Shown one piece after another: positions 1-8,065 of a stretch of 42,590 bases of DNA. The stretch is from Actinomycetes bacterium. GTDB taxonomy: Bacteria; Actinomycetota; Acidimicrobiia; Acidimicrobiales; RAAP-2. Location: NCBI GenBank assembly GCA_021784205.1, contig JAJXTB010000010.1, forward strand, positions 1 through 42,590, read 5' to 3'. Position 1 is the stretch's first letter. Each line of letters starts with the position of its first letter. The position numbers were made by a program, and so were the translations under genes. The notes under the pieces are model-generated. The model saw nothing but the letters and a program-made list of their open reading frames with translations, did no database searches and was not told the DNA's origin.

Positions 1-1
1 G

Positions 2-526
2 GCCTGCGCGCTGCGCGACGACACCGCGCACTGGCTGGCCGCGACCCACGACGTGCCCGTCTTCTTCTACGGACCGCTCGAGGGCGGCGAGCGATCGCTG
101 CCCGAGGTGCGCCGACGGGCCTTTCGCGACCTCTCCCCCGACGTCGGACCCGCCGCGGCGCATCCGCGCTTCGGGGCGAGCGCGCTGGGCTGCCGGCCGA
201 TCCTTGTCGCTTGGAACCTGTGGCTCGAAGGGGTCGACCTCGATGCGGCGCGACGTATCGCGCGCGCCCTACGTCGACCGGGGCTTCGCACGCTGGCCTT
301 TACGGTAGGCGCCGCGGTTCAGGTCAGCTGCAACGTGATCGACGTCTCGGCGGTCACTCTCTCGAGCGTCTACGACGAGGTCTCCGCGCGGTTGCCCCGG
401 GGCGGGCGTATCGCGCGCGCCGAACTCGTCGGACTCGCACCGAAGTCCCTACTCGACGCCGAGGAGCCGTCTCGCTGGGAACAGCTCGACCTGTCCGCGC
501 AGCGCACGATCGAGGCGCGGATCTAG
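2..526 (+). CDS. Glutamate formiminotransferase (FTCD N-terminal family), 5' end missing
   Basis: The reading frame is already open at base 2, so the true start lies left of the window; the GTG at 53 is internal. The 174 visible residues match the C-terminal half of the formiminotransferase fold: a PDVGP motif, then HPRFGASALGCRP, an N-x-W-L segment, QVSCNVIDV and ELVGLAP. The family moves the formimino group of N-formimino-L-glutamate to tetrahydrofolate. The catalytic His of the N-terminal subdomain lies outside the window, so activity cannot be judged. The gene converges on whiB: the two stop codons share a CTAG (523-526). A hut operon starts about 4.7 kb to the right, which supports a role in histidine breakdown, but that operon also carries hutG. 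No C-terminal cyclodeaminase domain is fused. Confidence 0.8.
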   Translation, partial: ACALRDDTAHWLAATHDVPVFFYGPLEGGERSLPEVRRRAFRDLSPDVGPAAAHPRFGASALGCRPILVAWNLWLEGVDLDAARRIARALRRPGLRTLAFTVGAAVQVSCNVIDVSAVTLSSVYDEVSARLPRGGRIARAELVGLAPKSLLDAEEPSRWEQLDLSAQRTIEARI

Positions 527-798
527 CCGGCCTGGCTGCGCCGCTCGATCGCGCGAGCCCGGCGCAGGCGGCGCCGCTCACGCTCGCTCATCCCGCCCCA
601 GATCCCGAACTTCTCACCGTTGTCGAGCGCGTACTCGAGGCAGTCCTCGCGCACCACGCAGCCGCGGCAGACCTCCTTGGCCTCGCGCGTCGACGCGCCG
701 CGCTCGGGGAAGAACAGGTCCGGGTCCACGCCCATGCAGTTGGCGCGGGCCTGCCAGCCCCGGTCTTCCATGCCGCTCAGCAGCTCTACGATCTCCAT
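523..798 (-). CDS. whiB: WhiB-family iron-sulfur transcription factor (WhiB/WhmD/WhiB2 type)
   Basis: A 91-residue Wbl protein. Four cysteines at 21, 44, 47 and 53 (C-x22-C-x2-C-x5-C) would ligate a 4Fe-4S cluster. The turn GIWGG (65-69) is followed by a basic DNA-contacting tail. The stretch FFPERGASTREAKEVC resembles Streptomyces WhiB and mycobacterial WhmD/WhiB2 more than WhiB1, WhiB3 or WhiB7. Those relatives bind the primary sigma factor and, with WhiA, control septation and sporulation genes. The ATG at 798 is preceded by a strong ribosome site, GGGGAGGA, about 7 bases away. The gene has its own 108-base upstream region, so it is probably transcribed separately from the VWA gene. Assignment to the WhiB2/WhmD subgroup is inference from motif similarity. 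Confidence 0.93.
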   Translation of the reverse strand: MEIVELLSGMEDRGWQARANCMGVDPDLFFPERGASTREAKEVCRGCVVREDCLEYALDNGEKFGIWGGMSERERRRLRRARAIERRSQAG

Positions 799-800
799 GT

Positions 801-862
801 TGTAGTCCTCCCCGACGGTGTCGCCACCGATGTAATTACAACGGTGTCATTGTGTCGGGGTT
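801..862 (-). promoter_or_regulatory. whiB upstream regulatory region with three GACAC elements and a palindrome
   Basis: Read on the whiB strand, GACAC occurs three times (GTGTC on the plus strand at 818-822, 844-848 and 852-856). Two copies sit in an 8-base direct repeat, GACACCGT (plus-strand ACGGTGTC at 815-822 and 841-848). Between them lies the perfect palindrome TGTAATTACA (831-840), part of an 18-base dyad with one mismatched pair (827-844). GACAC is the recognition core of WhiA/WhiB targets in Streptomyces, so autoregulation by a WhiA/WhiB pair is plausible. I cannot place a convincing -35/-10 pair. Confidence 0.5.
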
Positions 863-867
863 CGGGC

Positions 868-899
868 CAAAAAGCAAATGGAATTTCGATTTTTCCTGG
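868..899. terminator. AT-rich dyad between the VWA gene and whiB, possible terminator
   Basis: In otherwise GC-rich DNA this patch has AAAAA (869-873) and TTTTT (890-894) flanking the inner repeat AAAT-GGA-ATTT (876-886), with CC/GG at the outer edges. On the minus strand it follows the VWA stop codon and a small hairpin (GCGGG/CCCGC) that includes that stop, and ends in a T run. It could end transcription of the long minus-strand run before whiB, or be an AT-rich promoter element. The arms are imperfect, so confidence is low. Confidence 0.3.
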
Positions 900-906
900 T
901 GGCGGG

Positions 907-2889
907 TCAGCCCGCGCGACGGTGGCGCACCCAATCGTCGAGGACGTAGCGCCCGAGGTCGTCGACCTCGGTGTAGAACGTGCGCCCGCCGTTCACCCGG
1001 GCGATCTGCTCGACGAAGGGAAACTGGGTGCGCTCGATGTCCAAGGCGAAGACGTTGATGGTGACACCTGCGCGCGTGCAGCGCAGGACCTCGGCCATCG
1101 TGCGCTGAAGTGTCTCGGCGACCGGTGGCCAGGAGAAGAACGGCTCGCCGTCGTCGCTCAGGTGCGCGGTGGGCTCGCCGTCGGTAACGACGACGATCTG
1201 GCGCTGGCCGCGCTCGTCGCGCAGCAAGTGCCGTGAGAGCGCGAGGGCGTGCTGAAGGTTCGTGCCGTACTGGTAGTCGATGGTGAGTGCCGGGATGTCG
1301 GCGACGCGCAGCTCGCGGGCCACCTCACCGAATCCCACGAGGGCGACCCGGTCACGCGGGTAGCGCGTGCGGATCAGCTCGGCCAGGGCCAGGACCATCT
1401 TCTTCGCCGGCACGAGATTGCCGCGCATCGCCATGGACAGCGAGAGGTCGATTGCGAAGACGGTCGCGCTGCGCCGCGCCGACTCGTACTCCTCGACTTC
1501 GAAGTCCTCGGGTGCGAGGCGCACCGGAAGTCCCGGACCCTCGCGCGTGATCGCGTTGCGCAACGTTCGCGCGAGGTTGAGCGAGAGCGGCTCGCCCGGC
1601 TGCCACGGCTTGGACGTCTCCTCGCGGTCCCCGCCGCGATCCAGCGTTGCCTCGCGGTGCTCTCCGACGACCGGCGAGACCCGCAGCTGCGTAAAGAGGT
1701 CGCGCAGCGCGCGGTCCCCCACCTGGCGAACGCCCTTGGCCGAGAGGTGCAGGCCCTCTCGCGAACGGTCCACGAACCCCGCGTCGTCGAGGGAGGCGAG
1801 GGCGCGCTGAAGCTTGGCCACGTGGCGCGCCGCGTCGTCGCCCAGGTGACGGCGCAACGCCTCGACGTCGACCTCGGGCAGGGCGCGGGCCGCCCCGCTC
1901 TGGGTGAGGAAGCGCTCGAGGCGGCCCAGTTCGGCCAGTTCCTCGGCGCGCGAGGTGGCCTCGGCGAAGGAGGACGTGCCCCGCAGGCGCGCGGCCTGTT
2001 GCCAGTCGATGTCCGGCGTCGCTTGGCGCAGGTTCGCGCTCAGGCGCGACAGGGAGAAGTTGAGCTCCATGTTGCCCATCATCTGCTCGAAGAGCGAGCG
2101 CAGCTCCTGCTGCTGGGCGCCGGAGAGCGAGTTGAACATGGCCTCGGCAGCGGCGGCGCGCTCGGCCATCTGGCGAATCACGTCCTCGAGGCTGGTAGCG
2201 CCGGGAAAATAGTCGCCGAAGTTCTCCATGAACGAGTCGAAGGACGGATCCAGGGACTCGCCGCGGCGGTCCTGCTCGATCATGGTCGAGAGCGCGTCCA
2301 TCATCTCGCGCAGCCGGGCGAGCTCGGCCTCGTCGGCGCGGCCCATGAAGTCCTTGGCCTGTTCGAAGTAGGTCGAGAGCACGTCGCGCTCGAGCTCGCC
2401 GAGCATCTCTTCGAAGCTCTCTCGCGCTTCGGAGGAGACGAAGTCGTAGTGCTGATACGAGCTCAGGCGCTCGGCGAAACGCTCACTCATCAGGTTGCGC
2501 TCCAGGGCGCGCTCGTCGGCCAGGTGTCGCGTCACCTCGGCGCGGCGCTCGTCACCGGAGGCCTCGGCCCGCTCGAGGAGATCGTCGATGGCGCGCACCT
2601 CGGTCTCTTCGATCTCGGCCAGCCACTCGCGGTAGCGGTCGAGCTCGTCCTCGGCGCCCGCCTGGCTCTCGAGCTCGACGCGACGACGTCGGGCGCGTGC
2701 GGCCAGTCCCGCGAGGCCTTCGACCCGCTCGCCGTCGGCCGTCGTATAGCCCTGACGCAGCAGGTTCTCCATCGCCGCCTCGAGATCGCCGCTCTCTAAG
2801 TAATCGTCGGCCAAGAGGTCGAGAATCTCGCCGGCGTCGACGTCGTCGTCGTCATCACCCGCGCGGTGAAAGCCGTAGCGAACCGGCAC
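907..2889 (-). CDS. VWA-domain protein, partner of the adjacent MoxR ATPase
   Basis: 660 residues. The C-terminal VWA domain (about 475-655) carries the metal-ion-dependent adhesion site: DLSLS from D481, a Thr near 543 in GTNLQ, and the Asp of VTDGEP near 570. The long N-terminal part is acidic (GDDDDD at 11-16) and then largely helical and charged. No signal peptide or membrane span is visible, so it should be cytoplasmic. The GTG at 2889 overlaps the MoxR stop by one base and has GAGGAG six bases upstream, which decides the start. MoxR/VWA pairs act as ATPase plus metal-binding adaptor in complex maturation. From memory, this pair resembles M. tuberculosis Rv0958/Rv0959. The substrate is unknown. 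Confidence 0.88.
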   Translation of the reverse strand: MPVRYGFHRAGDDDDDVDAGEILDLLADDYLESGDLEAAMENLLRQGYTTADGERVEGLAGLAARARRRRVELESQAGAEDELDRYREWLAEIEETEVRAIDDLLERAEASGDERRAEVTRHLADERALERNLMSERFAERLSSYQHYDFVSSEARESFEEMLGELERDVLSTYFEQAKDFMGRADEAELARLREMMDALSTMIEQDRRGESLDPSFDSFMENFGDYFPGATSLEDVIRQMAERAAAAEAMFNSLSGAQQQELRSLFEQMMGNMELNFSLSRLSANLRQATPDIDWQQAARLRGTSSFAEATSRAEELAELGRLERFLTQSGAARALPEVDVEALRRHLGDDAARHVAKLQRALASLDDAGFVDRSREGLHLSAKGVRQVGDRALRDLFTQLRVSPVVGEHREATLDRGGDREETSKPWQPGEPLSLNLARTLRNAITREGPGLPVRLAPEDFEVEEYESARRSATVFAIDLSLSMAMRGNLVPAKKMVLALAELIRTRYPRDRVALVGFGEVARELRVADIPALTIDYQYGTNLQHALALSRHLLRDERGQRQIVVVTDGEPTAHLSDDGEPFFSWPPVAETLQRTMAEVLRCTRAGVTINVFALDIERTQFPFVEQIARVNGGRTFYTEVDDLGRYVLDDWVRHRRAG

Positions 2890-4313
2890 TAACGACTCCT
2901 CGAGCGATACAGGGCCCGCGCGCCGGCGGCGTCCTTGGCCAGTCGCTTGGTCAGATACAGGCCCTCGAGCACGAACTCGGCCGCCGAGGCGAGCTCTCCG
3001 GGAGTCGCATTCGCGCCGGCGACACGCGTCGCGGCCGCCCGAAGGTCCCCCATCGCGGCCATTACGTCGAGGTAGTGCTGGTCGGCCAGATCGTCGCCCA
3101 CGTGCACGAGCACCTCGTCGTCGAAGGCCGCCACGATTCCACTGGCCTCGGTGAGGACGACGTGCTCGGAGAAGCACTGGCGCGTCGCCAGGGCCACCAG
3201 CGCGGCGATCACCTGGTCAGAATCCGTGTCGTCGACCGTGTCGAGCTCGATCTTGCCCTGGGTGGACTGGACCATCGCGGCGAGGTCGCTCACGCGCGGC
3301 ACGACGGTCGCGTCACCGGTGCGAAGGCTGCGGCGCAGGGCGCTGGCCACGACCGTCTCGTAGTTGGCGATTGACAATCGCACCGAGACCCCCGAGCGCT
3401 GGCTGATGACGTGGCTGGCGCGCGCCACGTGGCTCACGCGGGCCACGATGTCATCGATGAACCACGGCACCACGATCGGAACAGGCGAGGGCGCGAGAAC
3501 GGCCTCCTGGTGGACGATCTCAATCTCGGTGGCGATCTCGTAGGGGTAGTGGGTGCGGATCTGGCTGCCGAAGCGGTCCTTCAACGGTGTGATGAGGCGC
3601 CCGCGGTTCGTGTAGTCCTCGGGGTTGGCTGTGGCCACCACCACGAGGTCGAGCTCGAGTCGCACGAGGTGGCCGCGGATCTGAACGTCGCGCTCTTCGA
3701 GCACGTTGAGCAGCCCCACCTGGATGCGCTCAGCCAGGTCGGGCAGCTCATTCATCGCGAAGATGCCGCGGTTGGACTTGGGCACGAGTCCGTAGGAAAG
3801 GGCCCGCGGGTCATCCAAGTAGAGACCGCCGGCGACCTTGATCGGGTCGACCTCGCCAATCAGGTCGGCCATGGACGTGTCGGGCGTAGCGAGCTTCTCG
3901 GCGAAGCGCTGACTGCGGTGCACCCAGTCGACCGGCGTCTCCTCGCCCAGTCGGGCGAGCAGGTCGATCGCGTCGGGTGAGATCGGCGCGAAGGGATCGT
4001 CGCGCACCGGCGAGCCCGCGACGATGGGCAGCCACTCGTCGAGCAGCTCGACCAGCGCGCGGATCATGCGGGTCTTGGCCTGACCGCGTTCGCCGAGAAG
4101 GATGATGTCGTGGCCGGCCAGCAGCGCGGTCTCGAGCTGGGGCAGCACCGAGTCCTCGTATCCCAGCACCGAACTGACCAGGGGACGCCCGTCGACGAGG
4201 CGCGTCTCCAGATTGGCGCGCATCTCCTCGCGCACCGAGCGACGCGTGTAACCCGCCTCACGCAGCTCTCGTAGGGTCCGGGGAAGGGTCGCGGGGGCGA
4301 TTGGGCTACTCAT
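2889..4313 (-). CDS. MoxR-type AAA+ ATPase (magnesium chelatase-like)
   Basis: 474 residues. Walker A is GERGQAKT (74-81). The Walker B position reads GIFAMNELPDL (183-193), with Asn where most AAA+ ATPases have Asp. I recall the same NELPDL form in this subfamily, so it may still hydrolyse ATP through the Glu. Sensor 1 is ATAN (227-230), followed by PEDYTNRGR and DRFGSQIRTHYP, all typical of the subfamily. The start overlaps the GNAT stop as ATGA, and the stop overlaps the VWA start by one base, so GNAT, ATPase and VWA are translationally coupled. The ATPase probably remodels a target recognised through the VWA partner. It is not a chlorophyll magnesium chelatase, since no other bch gene is present. 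Confidence 0.9.
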   Translation of the reverse strand: MSSPIAPATLPRTLRELREAGYTRRSVREEMRANLETRLVDGRPLVSSVLGYEDSVLPQLETALLAGHDIILLGERGQAKTRMIRALVELLDEWLPIVAGSPVRDDPFAPISPDAIDLLARLGEETPVDWVHRSQRFAEKLATPDTSMADLIGEVDPIKVAGGLYLDDPRALSYGLVPKSNRGIFAMNELPDLAERIQVGLLNVLEERDVQIRGHLVRLELDLVVVATANPEDYTNRGRLITPLKDRFGSQIRTHYPYEIATEIEIVHQEAVLAPSPVPIVVPWFIDDIVARVSHVARASHVISQRSGVSVRLSIANYETVVASALRRSLRTGDATVVPRVSDLAAMVQSTQGKIELDTVDDTDSDQVIAALVALATRQCFSEHVVLTEASGIVAAFDDEVLVHVGDDLADQHYLDVMAAMGDLRAAATRVAGANATPGELASAAEFVLEGLYLTKRLAKDAAGARALYRSRSR

Positions 4314-5221
4314 ACAGGCACACTAGCGAGGCGACCTTCGACATCAACGTCGCGGCGAAAGTCCGTGACGGGAGCCAGTTCTTCGTATCCGGCCGACGCG
4401 TACGCGGCGACGCCCGCGACGTTCGCGCTGGGCGTGCAGACAGTAACGCTCGAGGCGCCGAGCTCGCCCAGGGCCGACGCGGCGGCGAGGCAGATCGCCC
4501 GTCCGTAGCCGCACCCGCGATGCTCGCGGTGCACGCCCATCGGCTCGAGCAGGCCGGGTCGTCCCTTTCCGGCCGACCAGACCGTCACGGCCGCCACGGC
4601 CGCACCCGCGTCGTCGTAGCCGACGAGACAGCGCGCGTCGGAATAGAGCGGGCCGCCGGCCATCGCGCGCCAGGCCTCTTCGGTGAAGGTCGAGTTCGCG
4701 AAAGCCGAGCGCTGGATCGCCACCCGATCCTCGATGCGCCCGGGACCGACTACCTCGACGCGCAGGCCCGCGGCGTCGAGCGCGCCGGGCGCATCGAGGG
4801 ATCGTCGAAGCGGCGTCCAGGCCTCGTCGGCATGCCAGCCGCTGTCCAGGAGCAGTTGACGAAAGAGCGCGCCGGCGCGCGATTCGACGACCCCGTCGCG
4901 AGAGAGGACGCCGCGCCCAGGTTGCGACACGTCGGCGAGTATCGCGCGCGCCACTTCCTCGTCGTCGTCGGCCTCGGGGGCGAAGGCCAGTCGCACGACG
5001 CCGCCATCCACGAGTCCTACTGCGAGAACGCGCTCGCCGCGGCGCCACGTGCGCAGCGCGTTCGCCGTCGCCGACACCCCGAAGCGCCAGTGCCAGCCGA
5101 CATCCCCCGGGTGCAGCTGAACCGGTCCCCCCTCGCGCTGCCAGTCGGCCAGGGCTCGCGCGGCGCTGACCAACTCCTCAGGGCCCGGCGTTGAGAGGCT
5201 GATCGGCACGCTTCCATTCAA
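4310..5221 (-). CDS. GNAT-family N-acetyltransferase
   Basis: About 303 residues. The C-terminal GNAT domain has the acetyl-CoA pyrophosphate loop REHRGCGYG, followed by a helix and a TPSANVAGVAAYASAGY segment typical of beta-5/alpha-4. The N-terminal half may be a second, degenerate GNAT fold, as in other tandem acetyltransferases; this is inference. The start is uncertain. A TTG at 5221 lies 11 bases after GGAGG, while a GTG at 5209 has a poorer ribosome site. Both lie within 41 bases of the hutI stop. The stop overlaps the ATPase start (ATGA). The substrate is unknown. Position after hutI does not prove a role in histidine use. Confidence 0.8.
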   Translation of the reverse strand: MNGSVPISLSTPGPEELVSAARALADWQREGGPVQLHPGDVGWHWRFGVSATANALRTWRRGERVLAVGLVDGGVVRLAFAPEADDDEEVARAILADVSQPGRGVLSRDGVVESRAGALFRQLLLDSGWHADEAWTPLRRSLDAPGALDAAGLRVEVVGPGRIEDRVAIQRSAFANSTFTEEAWRAMAGGPLYSDARCLVGYDDAGAAVAAVTVWSAGKGRPGLLEPMGVHREHRGCGYGRAICLAAASALGELGASSVTVCTPSANVAGVAAYASAGYEELAPVTDFRRDVDVEGRLASVPV

Positions 5222-5250
5222 TCCGACGACGTCCTCCGTCGCCGCGGGTC

Positions 5251-6405
5251 CTATGGCGCGCGCACGGTGCGCGTCACCAGGTTGGCCCCGGGCCGATAGG
5301 CCAGATGCGCACATCGCGGCGCATCGAGGATCACGAGGTCGGCGCGCGCGCCCAACCCCAGGTGGCCGACGTCGCTGCGACGCAGTGCGGCCGCGCCGCC
5401 GCGGGTCGCGGCGTAGAGCGCCTCGTCGGGGGTCAGCCCCATCTCGCGCACCGCGAGGGCGATGACGAAACCCATGCTCGTCACGTAGCTGGTGCCGGGA
5501 TTGCAATCGGTGGCCAGAGCGATCGCGACTCCGACGTCGAGGAAGCGACGGGCGTCGGGGTAGGCCGAGCGCGTGGAGAATTCCGCCCCGGGCAGCAGCG
5601 TCGCCACCGTCGAGGATCCGGCGAGGGCCGCGAGGTCCCCTTCGCTCACGTGGGTGCAGTGATCAACGCTCGCGCACCCCATCTCGAGTGCGAGTCGCAC
5701 CGCGCCGACGTCGGCCAGCTGGCCGCCGTGCAGGCGCAGCTCGAGTCCCGCCGCGCGCGCGCTGGTCAGCACGTGGCGCGCCTCGTCGACGTCAAAGGCC
5801 CCGCGGTCACAGAACACGTCGGCCCAGCGCGCGTGCGGCGCGCAGGCTCGCGTCATCGCCCCGGCCACGAACTCGACGTAGGCGGCGCGGTCGCTGAACT
5901 CCGAGGGAACCGCGTGAGCGCCGAGGAACGTGGTCTCACCCGTCAGATCCCGCGCCACCTCGAGCAGTCGCACCTCGCCCTCGACCGTGAGGTCGTAGCC
6001 CGACTTCACCTCGAGGGTCGTCACCCCGCCGGCGAACAGTGCGGCGGCCCGCGCGGCCGAGGTGGCCAGGAGCTCTTCGCGCGTCGCGGCGCGCGTCGCG
6101 GCGACGGTCGAGCGGATGCCGCCGCCGTCGTAGGGCGTGCCCGCCATGCGCGCGACGAATTCGTCCACCCGGTCACCAGCGAAGACCAGGTGGGTGTGCG
6201 AGTCGACGAATCCCGGGATCACGGCCGCGCCGGCGCAGTCGACGCGCACGTCGGCCGCCGGCGCGTGGGCCGCCGCCCCGAGCCAGACGACGCGGCCACC
6301 CTCTTCGACGAGGGCGGCGTCGCGCAGGCGACCCATGGCCGAACCGTCGCCGAGGCGAACGTCGTTGGTCGTCAGCTCGCCGATGTTGGTGTAGAGGGTC
6401 GTCAC
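5251..6405 (-). CDS. hutI: Imidazolonepropionase
   Basis: 384 residues, slightly shorter than the usual 400. It opens the imidazolone ring of 4-imidazolone-5-propanoate to N-formimino-L-glutamate, step 3 of histidine degradation. The amidohydrolase metal site is visible: HTH at 70-72 ([11 protein letters not shown]), a His at 226 (LHGGQL), a His at 249 (SVDHCTH) and the catalytic Asp 300 (ATDCNPGTS). The GTG start at 6405 overlaps the hutU stop as GTGA. Longer upstream starts would read back into hutU and look like shadow sequence. Cytoplasmic. Confidence 0.96.
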   Translation of the reverse strand: MTTLYTNIGELTTNDVRLGDGSAMGRLRDAALVEEGGRVVWLGAAAHAPAADVRVDCAGAAVIPGFVDSHTHLVFAGDRVDEFVARMAGTPYDGGGIRSTVAATRAATREELLATSAARAAALFAGGVTTLEVKSGYDLTVEGEVRLLEVARDLTGETTFLGAHAVPSEFSDRAAYVEFVAGAMTRACAPHARWADVFCDRGAFDVDEARHVLTSARAAGLELRLHGGQLADVGAVRLALEMGCASVDHCTHVSEGDLAALAGSSTVATLLPGAEFSTRSAYPDARRFLDVGVAIALATDCNPGTSYVTSMGFVIALAVREMGLTPDEALYAATRGGAAALRRSDVGHLGLGARADLVILDAPRCAHLAYRPGANLVTRTVRAP

Positions 6406-8057
6406 GTCTCGCGCATCGGGATGCGCACGCCGCGCTCGAGAGCCGTCGCCTCGGCGATCTCGTAGCCCGCGTCGACGTGGCGAATCACGCCCATGCCGGG
6501 GTCGTTGCGCAGGACACGTGCGAGCTTTTGTGCGGCCAGCTCGGTACCGTCGGCGACGCAGACCTGTCCCGCGTGGATCGAGCGGCCGATCCCCACCCCA
6601 CCGCCGTGATGTATCGAGACCCACGAGGCGCCCGAGGCCGTGTTCACGAGAGCGTTGAGCAGCGGCCAGTCGGCGATCGCGTCCGAACCGTCCAGCATGG
6701 CCTCGGTCTCGCGATAGGGCGAGGCGACCGAGCCGCTGTCGAGGTGGTCGCGGCCGATCACGATCGGCGCGGATACCTCCCCGCGCGCCACCAGGTCGTT
6801 GAACGCCAGCCCCGCGAGGTCGCGCTCGCCATATCCCAGCCAGCAGATGCGCGCGGGCAGCCCTTGGAAGCTAACTCGCTCCTCGGCCTTGCGAATCCAG
6901 CGTGCCAGCGGCTCGTTGTCAGGGAAGAGCTCGAGCACGGCCCGGTCGGTGCGCGCGATGTCCGCCGGATCCCCCGACAACGCCGCCCATCGGAAGGGCC
7001 CCTTGCCCTCGCAGAAAAGTGGCCGTATGTAGGCCGGCACGAAGCCCGGGAACGCGAAGGCCCGCTCGTATCCCCCGAGCACCGCCTCGCCGCGGATCGA
7101 GTTGCCGTAGTCAAAGACCTCGGCGCCGGCGTCGAGGAAGCCCACCATTGCCTCGACCTGCTTAGCCATGGACTGGCGCGCCCGATCGGTGAACTCCTCG
7201 GGCTTGGTGTCGGCGTAGTGGTGCCAGTCGCCGAGGTCAATCCCCTCGGGCAGGTAGCTCAGCGGATCGTGCGCCGACGTCTGATCCGTGACGATGTCGA
7301 TCTCCACCCCGCGCGCCAGCAGTTCGGCGAAGACGGTCGCGGCGTTGCCCACCACGCCCACGCTCAGCGCGCGCCTCTCGAGGCGCGCGCTGTCCACGCG
7401 GCGCAGCGCCTCGTCGAGGTCGCTCGTCCACTCGTCGAGGTATCGCTGCTCGACGCGCCGGGCCAGGCGCGAGGGGTCGACGTCGACCACCAGGCACGCG
7501 CCGTCGTTCATGGTGACCGCGAGGGGCTGGGCCCCGCCCATGCCTCCCGCGCCGCCGGTCAGGGTGAGCGTGCCCGCCAGCGTTCCCCCGAAGCGCTTGG
7601 CGGCCACGGCGGCGAACGTCTCGTAGGTTCCCTGCAGGATCCCCTGGGTGCCGATGTAGATCCACGAACCCGCCGTCATCTGGCCGTACATGGTGAGCCC
7701 CAGCGCTTCGAGGCGGCGGAACTCGGGCCAGGTCGCCCAGTCACCCACCAGGTTCGAGTTAGCAATCAGCACGCGCGGAGCCCACTCGTGGGTCTGAAAG
7801 ACCCCTACCGGCCGGCCCGACTGCACCAGCATCGTCTCGTCGTCCTTGAGCGTCGTCAGCGTGCGCACGAGCGCGTCGAAGCTCGCCCAGTCGCGCGCCG
7901 CCTTTCCGGTGCCGCCGTAGACGACCAGGTCCTCGGGGCGCTCGGCCACCTCGGGATCGAGGTTGTTCATCAACATGCGCAGCGCGGCTTCCTGGGGCCA
8001 GGACTGTGCGGTGAGCCGCGATCCCCTCGCCGCGCGCACGATTCGTGAACCCTGCAT
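6402..8057 (-). CDS. hutU: Urocanate hydratase (urocanase)
   Basis: 551 residues, the normal length. It adds water to urocanate to give 4-imidazolone-5-propanoate, using tightly bound NAD+. Family hallmarks are [26 protein letters not shown], the glycine-rich [13 protein letters not shown] and a C-terminal [11 protein letters not shown]. The ATG at 8057 follows AGGAGG by five bases. It lies 8 bases after the hutH stop and overlaps hutI, so the two genes are clearly co-transcribed. Confidence 0.98.
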   Translation of the reverse strand: MQGSRIVRAARGSRLTAQSWPQEAALRMLMNNLDPEVAERPEDLVVYGGTGKAARDWASFDALVRTLTTLKDDETMLVQSGRPVGVFQTHEWAPRVLIANSNLVGDWATWPEFRRLEALGLTMYGQMTAGSWIYIGTQGILQGTYETFAAVAAKRFGGTLAGTLTLTGGAGGMGGAQPLAVTMNDGACLVVDVDPSRLARRVEQRYLDEWTSDLDEALRRVDSARLERRALSVGVVGNAATVFAELLARGVEIDIVTDQTSAHDPLSYLPEGIDLGDWHHYADTKPEEFTDRARQSMAKQVEAMVGFLDAGAEVFDYGNSIRGEAVLGGYERAFAFPGFVPAYIRPLFCEGKGPFRWAALSGDPADIARTDRAVLELFPDNEPLARWIRKAEERVSFQGLPARICWLGYGERDLAGLAFNDLVARGEVSAPIVIGRDHLDSGSVASPYRETEAMLDGSDAIADWPLLNALVNTASGASWVSIHHGGGVGIGRSIHAGQVCVADGTELAAQKLARVLRNDPGMGVIRHVDAGYEIAEATALERGVRIPMRET

Positions 8058-8065
8058 GTTGCCTC

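Noticed and set aside
2810..2870. Repeated GTC/GAC triplets that might be a DNA repeat
   Set aside because: They encode the acidic Asp run at the N-terminus of the VWA protein and are explained by codon use.
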